From: Actinomycetota bacterium
GTDB lineage: Bacteria > Actinomycetota > Humimicrobiia > Humimicrobiales > Humimicrobiaceae
DNA length: 5,515 nucleotides
Assembly (NCBI GenBank): GCA_015711775.1
Contig: JACVJB010000092.1
Coordinates: 1-5,515, forward strand
Reading direction: 5' to 3'
The notes below the pieces were generated by a model that ran no database searches, was not told the origin of the DNA, and saw only the letters and a program-made list of their open reading frames with translations. Below, one piece after another: positions 1 through 4,520 of the stretch (its first letter is position 1; each line of letters opens with the position of its first letter). A program made the translations under genes and the position numbers.

Positions 1-1110
1 ATTTATGAAAGGACTGTGAAATTTACAGGTATTTGCGGCTTTATAATCGGAAAGCTTGGAAACTTAAAGCCATCCGATGCCTTCATAGACAGGACAATTT
101 CAATGTTTTCCGGCATTACTGACCTTGCAAAAAATACCTGGTCCGATATGCTTTGCGATAGATTTGACATAGATAAAAACAAGCTACCTGCTATAGTAAA
201 GCCCGATTCAATTGTTGCTTACCTTTGCAGCGAAGCTGCTTCCAAATGCGGCTTAAAACCTGGAATTCCGCTTGTTGCGGGCGCCGGGGATAAAGCAGCA
301 GGAAATCTTGGTGTGGGCCTTGTTGAAAAAGGCATGCTTGTTGATGAAGCTGCAACTTATGGCGCCCTTAGTCTTTGCGTTGACAGCTTTGTACCGGACA
401 GGGCATTTAATACGCTTGAAAACCTGCCATCACCCATTGAAGGACTATACACGCCCGGAGCCTACCTGGTTGTATCCGGAGCCACATCAGACTGGTTTAC
501 AAAGCTGATGGCAGAATATGAAAGGCAGCAGGCAGAAAGTTCTGCGTCTTCAGTGTTTAAAATCCTTGATGAAAAATCAAAGGATATTCCTCCAGGCTCT
601 AATGGACTTCTTGCAATAAGCCTTCTTGGGGGTAGGGGATATCCAAGTGACCCTGATATAAGGGGTATGTGGATAGGGCACTCGCTTATGCACAGAAAAG
701 AACATTTTTATAAATCAATGCTTGAAAGCTTTGCATATGAATATGCCTTTTACTTAAAAGTTATGAAAAATAATTATCCCGGCATTGATTTTAGAGATGT
801 GATTGTAATGGGCGGGGGTTCACGATCGGATCTTTACAACCAGATAAAAAGTGATGTGCTGGGGCTTACATACTGGCGCCTTAACAGGGATGATTTTGCG
901 CTTCTGGGGGATATCTTAATGGCCGGCAGCGCAGTGGGCGTTTTTAAGGATTTGAAAGCTGCTGCAAAGAAATTCAGCCAAAAAAGGGCTAAATATGTGC
1001 CTGATGCAAAAAATAATGAAATATATAAAAAATATTCTGGGCTTTATTTTTCCCTGTTTGACAGAGTAAGGGAAATCTTTACTGATTTAAAAAATGCTTC
1101 AAATACATAA
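1..1110 (+). CDS. FGGY-family carbohydrate kinase, 5'-truncated by window edge
   Basis: This is the C-terminal 369 residues of a cytoplasmic sugar or polyol kinase of the FGGY family, which transfers phosphate from ATP to a carbohydrate hydroxyl. The frame is open from base 1, so the GTG at 16 is not taken as the start; about 130 N-terminal residues are missing compared with the usual ~500. Numbering from that GTG, GAGDKAAG (89-96) matches the GGGDNAAG motif of xylulokinases, with D92 as the expected catalytic base. LLGGRGYPSDPDIRG (203-217) is the family's LxGxRxPxxDPxxRG-type segment. MGGGSRSDLYNQIKSDVLG (265-283) is the adenosine-binding motif of the C-terminal domain. The usual GTSG segment reads ATYG (113-116), an odd variant. 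The stop lies 9 nt before the aldolase-like gene, so the two form an operon. The substrate cannot be named from sequence; xylulose-, ribulose- or polyol-type sugars are all possible. Confidence 0.88.
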   Translation: MYERTVKFTGICGFIIGKLGNLKPSDAFIDRTISMFSGITDLAKNTWSDMLCDRFDIDKNKLPAIVKPDSIVAYLCSEAASKCGLKPGIPLVAGAGDKAAGNLGVGLVEKGMLVDEAATYGALSLCVDSFVPDRAFNTLENLPSPIEGLYTPGAYLVVSGATSDWFTKLMAEYERQQAESSASSVFKILDEKSKDIPPGSNGLLAISLLGGRGYPSDPDIRGMWIGHSLMHRKEHFYKSMLESFAYEYAFYLKVMKNNYPGIDFRDVIVMGGGSRSDLYNQIKSDVLGLTYWRLNRDDFALLGDILMAGSAVGVFKDLKAAAKKFSQKRAKYVPDAKNNEIYKKYSGLYFSLFDRVREIFTDLKNASNT

Positions 1111-1119
1111 GGTGATATT

Positions 1120-2028
1120 ATGACACTGGCATATCTAAAACCATATTTAACAGATGCTGATTTAAACGGTTATGCTATTGGATGTTTTAATATAATTAAT
1201 CTCGAAAGTATAGATGGCGTTATAAAAGCTGCAGAAAATTTAAGCAGTCCTGTGTGCATAACGATTCATCCTCCACATTTTAAATATACAGATATTGGAG
1301 TTGCTGCAGCAGCAGTCAGGAAAGCATCGGAAAAGACATGTGTTCCTGTAATACTGCATCTTGACAATGCAACTGATATTTCACAGATAGTTGATGCGGT
1401 AAAATACGGGTTCACATCGGTAATGTTTATCGGTAAACCTGGAATGGATTATAAAACAAAGGTTGAAAAAACCAGCATAGCCTCAGAAATAGCGCATGCT
1501 GCAGGCATCATGATTGAGTCTGATATATTGTTAAAAAAGGATACTGCAGACTCTGTGTTCTCCGATACATGGAAACATGCATATATTGAATCAGCTGCCG
1601 ATTTCTGCAGCAGGACAGTAATAGACATAGTAAGCGCAGATATTGTCAGGCAGGATGTTTCAAACGGACAGAAAGTTCCGGCAATAGATCTTGAACTGCT
1701 TGCAGGAATAAAAAAAGCTACCGGCAAATTCATATCTTTGCATGGAGGTTCAGGCGTGCCGGATGATGTGCTGCAGAATGCTTTTAAATCAGGGCTTAAT
1801 AAAATGCATATATATGGAAGAAGCGCAGACACCGCGATTTCTAAAATAAAAGAATTACTCGGCAGTGGAAGCAGCGACTTAATAGAAATTATGAATGAGC
1901 AGAGAAAAGGCTTCAGGCAGGCAGTGGAAAAAAGCATAAATGTTTTTGGAAGTGCTGGAAAATCCACAATTATGAAGCTCGTAAATGAAATTACAGAAAT
2001 TATTTTAAACAATCTAAGATCATCTTAA
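1120..2028 (+). CDS. Class II (FbaA/GatY-type) aldolase-family protein with altered metal site
   Basis: This 302-residue protein has the length and motif order of class II ketose-bisphosphate aldolases, TIM-barrel zinc enzymes that split fructose- or tagatose-bisphosphate. Visible motifs are an N-terminal GYAIGCFNIINLES (17-30), VPVILHLDNA (75-84), GFTSVMFIG (97-105), an AHAAGIMIES segment (125-134) and SLHGGSG (206-212). D82 fits the catalytic Asp and H208 one zinc ligand. The HLDHG motif is HLDNA, so the next zinc ligand is N83. The second zinc His, in the usual IGTxHG motif, is D174 (IVSADIV). The KINxxT phosphate-binding motif reads KMHIYG, with H230 for Asn. The frame is intact, so it is not an obvious pseudogene. 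GGTGAT at 1111-1116 serves as ribosome site, 9 nt after the kinase stop. Family assignment is firm; aldolase activity is doubtful. It could be an enzyme with changed chemistry or a non-catalytic paralogue. Confidence 0.85.
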   Translation: MTLAYLKPYLTDADLNGYAIGCFNIINLESIDGVIKAAENLSSPVCITIHPPHFKYTDIGVAAAAVRKASEKTCVPVILHLDNATDISQIVDAVKYGFTSVMFIGKPGMDYKTKVEKTSIASEIAHAAGIMIESDILLKKDTADSVFSDTWKHAYIESAADFCSRTVIDIVSADIVRQDVSNGQKVPAIDLELLAGIKKATGKFISLHGGSGVPDDVLQNAFKSGLNKMHIYGRSADTAISKIKELLGSGSSDLIEIMNEQRKGFRQAVEKSINVFGSAGKSTIMKLVNEITEIILNNLRSS

Positions 2029-2089
2029 TATTTTCAAACCTCCAGCAATTCGACCTGTTGAATTATAAGATTTAATATCGTAAAAATAG

Positions 2090-2117
2090 TTGACAGGCAG
2101 CAATATTGTGGTAAAAT
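2090..2117 (+). promoter_or_regulatory. Sigma70/sigmaA-type promoter for the regulator gene
   Basis: A perfect TTGACA (2090-2095) is followed after 16 bp by TAAAAT (2112-2117), one mismatch from TATAAT, and preceded by TGG (2109-2111), which makes an extended -10. Transcription should start near 2124, giving an untranslated leader of about 137 nt before the regulator. It would make the regulator and possibly the downstream transporter genes independent of the kinase-aldolase transcript. Called from hexamer match and position only. Confidence 0.65.
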
Positions 2118-2135
2118 TATCTTTAATTATTAACC

Positions 2136-2168
2136 TGTTATAACATTATATTAACATATTAAGTTAAT
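2136..2168 (+). promoter_or_regulatory. Candidate operator: paired palindromes downstream of promoter
   Basis: A perfect 10-bp palindrome TGTTATAACA (2136-2145) lies about 12 bp past the predicted transcription start. A second inverted repeat follows, ATTAAC (2150-2155) and GTTAAT (2163-2168), with a 7-bp spacer. TTAAC also occurs at 2130 and 2151, 21 bp or two helical turns apart. GntR-type operators usually have outer GT and AC with an A/T core, and GTTATAAC resembles this but has AT rather than the common TA in the centre. Autoregulation by the adjacent GntR protein is the natural guess. In such AT-rich DNA short palindromes also arise by chance. Confidence 0.4.
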
Positions 2169-2170
2169 TC

Positions 2171-2202
2171 TTTATTTATTTATTTATTATTTATTATTTA
2201 TT
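2171..2202. repeat. TTTA/TTA low-complexity tract in regulator leader
   Basis: A 32-bp run made only of T and A, built from TTTA units that grade into TTATTA units, lies between the candidate operator and the regulator start. It would give an unstructured U-rich leader. Slipped-strand length change is possible but cannot be judged from one sequence. No gene is seen between 2029 and 2260. Confidence 0.6.
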
Positions 2203-2214
2203 CTCATGTCGTTT

Positions 2215-2241
2215 TTGATTTTAAATTAGTCCTGATATTTT
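2215..2241 (+). promoter_or_regulatory. Possible second, weaker promoter close to the regulator start
   Basis: TTGATT (2215-2220) and TATTTT (2236-2241) are separated by 15 bp, and TGA just before the second hexamer makes an extended -10. Transcription would begin near 2248, leaving only about 13 nt before the ATG at 2261. Such a short leader would fit the lack of a Shine-Dalgarno sequence there. The hexamers are imperfect, the spacer is short and the region is AT-rich, so chance occurrence is likely. Confidence 0.22.
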
Positions 2242-2260
2242 AATAAAAACCGTTAAATAA

Positions 2261-3124
2261 ATGATTGAATCGGTAAAAATAAAAAATGACTTCATGCTTA
2301 ATGGACAGAGCAGGATACCATATTATTTTCAGCTGAAACAGTATTTTTTAAAAATGATAGAATCAGGTTTATGGAAGCAAGGCCAGATGCTGCCGTCTGA
2401 GAGTCAGTTATGCACTGAATTAAGTATCAGCAGAATTGTGGTAAGACAGGCTCTGCAGGAACTTAAAAGTGAAGGGTATGTTATATCAAGAAAAGGAAAA
2501 GGCTCTTTTGTGGCAGAACCTAAATTTAATGAAAACTGGATTCAGAGTTTCATGGGGTTTAACGAGAACATGGCCAAACTTGGTTATAAGGTATTCAATG
2601 ATGTTATCAGACAGGAAAAAATAACTGCGCCGGAAAAAATTGCAGAAATTCTACAGCTAAAGCAGGATTCTGAAGTTATAGTCATTGAACGTGTGCATAA
2701 TATAAACGATGAGCCGTTTTATTTAAGCATAAATTATATTCCCTATAAAATGTTTCCTGATCTTCTGGAGCAGGATTTAAAATATTCATCCCTTTATAAA
2801 ACTCTCGAAAATAAATATGGAGTTGAGATTACCCATAGCCGCAGATACATAGATATTGGACGCGCAAACGCAAGAGAAGCAGTGTTTCTTAAAATAGAAA
2901 AGGGTGAACCTGTATTTAAAGTTGAAAGCATAAGTTATTTAAAAGGAGAGATACCTTTTGAATATTTCAATTCTGTGCATCTTGGTGGAAGAAGCAGATT
3001 TGTAGTAGAACTGATTAAAACAGATTTCTCCGGAAAGAGCCCCAATATTTCACTTGATTCAATATCTTCCGGGGTTTTCATTAAGCCATACAAGCAGGTA
3101 AAAAAACCTGAAGAAAAGATTTAA
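2261..3124 (+). CDS. GntR-family transcriptional regulator, HutC subfamily (UTRA domain)
   Basis: This 287-residue cytoplasmic DNA-binding protein has a GntR winged helix-turn-helix at about 19-86: IPYYFQLKQYF, then LPSESQLCTELSISRIVVRQAL (44-65) as the helix-turn-helix, and KGKGSFV (78-84) as the wing. A UTRA effector-binding domain follows at about 105-250, with VIVIERVHNINDEPFYLSINYIP (139-161) as a typical core and a closing RFVVELI. HutC-type regulators commonly bind sugar phosphates or other small metabolites and dissociate from their operators. The final ~35 residues extend past the usual end of UTRA and match nothing I recognise. An in-frame stop (2258-2260) sits immediately before the ATG, so 2261 is the earliest start; ATG 2294 (residue 12) is the alternative. 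Neither has a clear Shine-Dalgarno sequence. Its place between catabolic and transport genes makes it the likely local regulator, probably a repressor. Confidence 0.92.
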   Translation: MIESVKIKNDFMLNGQSRIPYYFQLKQYFLKMIESGLWKQGQMLPSESQLCTELSISRIVVRQALQELKSEGYVISRKGKGSFVAEPKFNENWIQSFMGFNENMAKLGYKVFNDVIRQEKITAPEKIAEILQLKQDSEVIVIERVHNINDEPFYLSINYIPYKMFPDLLEQDLKYSSLYKTLENKYGVEITHSRRYIDIGRANAREAVFLKIEKGEPVFKVESISYLKGEIPFEYFNSVHLGGRSRFVVELIKTDFSGKSPNISLDSISSGVFIKPYKQVKKPEEKI

Positions 3125-3152
3125 TAATTTTTTTTTAAAGACAGTTATTGGT

Positions 3153-3170
3153 ATGAAAAAACTTTTTCAT
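3153..3170. promoter_or_regulatory. 18-bp palindrome upstream of the binding-protein gene, candidate operator
   Basis: ATGAAAAA (3153-3160) and TTTTTCAT (3163-3170) are perfect inverted repeats around a 2-bp centre. The tight spacing is better suited to a dimeric protein than to an RNA hairpin. It lies about 85 bp upstream of the binding-protein start, in the spacer after the regulator. Its sequence differs from the palindromes at 2136-2168, so it need not be bound by the same protein. I found no convincing promoter hexamer pair beside it. Confidence 0.3.
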
Positions 3171-3201
3171 CAGCAAAGATAGCTGCTTTGAAAACTAAAC
3201 A

Positions 3202-3248
3202 AAGGAGGTGGAGAAATTATTTTCATTTATTTAAAAAAAGAAGGAGGT
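3202..3248 (+). promoter_or_regulatory. Tandem Shine-Dalgarno sequences before the binding-protein gene
   Basis: AAGGAGGT occurs twice, at 3202-3209 and 3241-3248, exactly 39 bp apart. The second is optimally placed (AGGAGG ends 7 nt before the ATG at 3255) and sets the start. The first, extended to AGGAGGTG, has no ATG, GTG or TTG at proper distance. The codon 7 nt after its GGAGG is ATT (3216), in frame with the downstream gene. It may be a ribosome standby or mRNA-protecting site, or the remnant of an upstream start. Confidence 0.7.
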
Positions 3249-3254
3249 TATTGT

Positions 3255-4346
3255 ATGAAAAAGCTATTTTTATGGGTAGCAACAATTGTGCTTGTTATTG
3301 CTTTAGCTCTGACAGGGGCAATGACGGGATGTAAATCAGGCGCAGCTGATGATACTGCTGCAGCAGAGGAAAGTAAAGCTGCAGAGACAGTAGCTGCCGT
3401 GTCTGCTGATTCAGAGGTTGTCGCAGCAAGCGACAGAACATATTATTATGCCGGAGCTGTGTGGGCCCATCCATATTTTCTTGATACTCTTCTAGGTATA
3501 GAGTACGCAAAGAAATTTTATGGTGTTGAGATTGTCAGGCTGGGACCTGATGATTTTAATATGCAGGCAATGTCGGATGCAATTGAACAGTCAATACCAA
3601 AAAACCCTGCCGGTATATTCACCAGTTTGTGGGACACAACTCCTATCCCATCAGTAAAAAAAGCTGTTGAAGCCGGAATACCTGTTGCAGTTCTTTATAC
3701 AAAGGTACCGGATCATGGCGGCACGGTATATATTGGCCTTGACAATTATCAGTGCGGTATTGACACAGGCAGGGAGCTTCTTAAAAGGGGCGGAAACAGC
3801 GGAAAGCTTGGCATTATAATGAATGCAGGCGCTTCAAATACTGAAGACAAAAAAGCAGGCGCTCTTAAGGCTCTTGAAGGTTCAGGCTGGGAAGTAGTGG
3901 TTCAGGCTGAAGATAAAGCTGATACAGAAACAGCTATAGAGGCAGCAAAAGCAATGTTTAATGCACATCCTGAAATCACAGGTGTTTTAGGCCTTGATTC
4001 AAGCTCAGGCACTGGAATAGGTGTTGCAATAGAAGAGCTGGGCCTTGAAGACAAAGAGATGACAATAGTCGTTCACGACAGGGAAGACGTTACGCTGGAA
4101 TATATACAGAAAGGCATTATAGATGCAACTCTTGAAGCACAGACAGCGCTTGGGCCTGTTCTTGCAGTACAGCTTTTTGAAGAATGGTACAAAAGGCAGG
4201 AAACGGGAAGCGATGTGCCGGTTAGCGCAGATAATAAAGCTTCAAATGTAATATCTATGCCTGCAGACTGCTATATAAAAGCAGTTATCATTGATCAGTC
4301 AAATGTGGAACATTTTCTAAGGGCAAATCTGCCAAAGTATAACTAA
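3255..4346 (+). CDS. Sugar ABC transporter substrate-binding lipoprotein (RbsB-like, periplasmic-binding-protein type 1)
   Basis: This 363-residue exported protein captures a sugar-like ligand for the ABC importer encoded downstream. It starts with a lipoprotein signal: MKK, a hydrophobic stretch (about 4-21) and a lipobox ending AMTGC with C26 as the lipidated residue. An Ala/Glu/Ser-rich tether runs to about residue 58. The type 1 fold follows: YYAGAVWAHPYFLDTLLGIEYAKKFYGVEI (64-93), QAMSDAIEQSIPKNPAGIF (104-122), AGIPVAVLYTK (140-150), YIGLDNYQCGIDTGRELL (159-176), GVLGLDSSSGTGIGVAIEELG (243-263) and TIVVHD (270-275). The Asp-Arg pair that grips the sugar in E. coli RbsB aligns by eye to Y148-T149, so the ligand is probably not ribose. 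The strong ribosome site and the stem-loops downstream suggest high expression. Ligand unknown. Confidence 0.92.
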   Translation: MKKLFLWVATIVLVIALALTGAMTGCKSGAADDTAAAEESKAAETVAAVSADSEVVAASDRTYYYAGAVWAHPYFLDTLLGIEYAKKFYGVEIVRLGPDDFNMQAMSDAIEQSIPKNPAGIFTSLWDTTPIPSVKKAVEAGIPVAVLYTKVPDHGGTVYIGLDNYQCGIDTGRELLKRGGNSGKLGIIMNAGASNTEDKKAGALKALEGSGWEVVVQAEDKADTETAIEAAKAMFNAHPEITGVLGLDSSSGTGIGVAIEELGLEDKEMTIVVHDREDVTLEYIQKGIIDATLEAQTALGPVLAVQLFEEWYKRQETGSDVPVSADNKASNVISMPADCYIKAVIIDQSNVEHFLRANLPKYN

Positions 4347-4389
4347 TCTGATTGATGGTAATGTTATGAGTATTTAAGGTTAAAATGGA

Positions 4390-4446
4390 CTGTAGCCCGA
4401 AAAGAGACAAATTCAATGAGGGAACTGAAATCTTTTCGGGCTACAG
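4390..4446 (+). terminator. 16-bp perfect stem-loop after the binding-protein gene (attenuator or mRNA-stabilising)
   Basis: Arms 4390-4405 (CTGTAGCCCGAAAAGA) and 4431-4446 are perfectly complementary over 16 bp around a 25-nt loop; TTCA (4412-4415) and TGAA (4426-4429) could pair inside the loop. No T-run follows, so it is not a canonical intrinsic terminator. In binding-protein operons a hairpin at this position commonly protects the upstream mRNA from 3' exonucleases and lowers expression of the downstream transporter genes. It could also be a dispersed REP-like palindromic element, which a single window cannot show. Confidence 0.7.
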
Positions 4447-4463
4447 AAAAGTATAATTAAAGC

Positions 4464-4491
4464 TTTAATAACATTCAATGATGTTATTAAA
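4464..4491 (+). terminator. 11-bp A/T-rich stem-loop just upstream of the ATPase gene
   Basis: TTTAATAACAT (4464-4474) pairs perfectly with 4481-4491 around a 6-nt loop. A T-rich stretch with TTATTATTTTATTAG and TTTTT follows (4493-4513). The stem has a single G-C pair, so termination would be weak or partial. With the larger stem-loop at 4390 it forms a two-hairpin block in the 174-bp spacer, only 30 nt before the ATPase start. It could also act as a protein-binding inverted repeat in DNA. Confidence 0.5.
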
Positions 4492-4520
4492 ATTTATTAT
4501 TTTATTAGTTTTTGAGCGAT

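Noticed and set aside
16..18. GTG as the start of the kinase
   Set aside because: The frame is open to base 1, there is no ribosome site, and FGGY kinases need about 130 more N-terminal residues including the first phosphate-binding motif.
272..508. 78-residue frame on the + strand within the kinase gene
   Set aside because: It is an out-of-frame shadow of the well-supported kinase; no motif or ribosome site supports it.
1449..2012. 187-residue frame on the - strand opposite the aldolase-like gene
   Set aside because: The opposite strand has strong family motifs; the antisense product is a Ser/Ile/Phe-rich shadow with no recognisable domain.
2047..2064. Hairpin after the aldolase-like gene as a terminator
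   Set aside because: The 7-bp stem includes a G-U pair, the loop is CCTG, the stem is A/T-rich and no T-run follows; too weak to call.
3095..3136. CAGGT/ACCTG hairpin at the end of the regulator gene plus a T9 run as an intrinsic terminator
   Set aside because: The stem is only 5 bp and the T-run starts 17 nt after it; intrinsic terminators need the T-run directly after the stem.
3171..3190. CAGC/GCTG and CAAAG/CTTTG short inverted repeats as a leader riboswitch
   Set aside because: The two pairings are 4-5 bp, mutually exclusive and not part of any riboswitch pattern I recognise.
3295..3510. 71-residue frame on the - strand opposite the start of the binding-protein gene
   Set aside because: It is the antisense of the signal peptide and Ala-rich tether; its Leu/Gln-rich composition comes from GCA/GCT codons read backwards.
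4452..4457. Perfect TATAAT as a promoter for the ATPase gene
   Set aside because: No -35 hexamer lies 15-19 bp upstream and there is no TGn extension; such hexamers are common in A/T-rich spacers.
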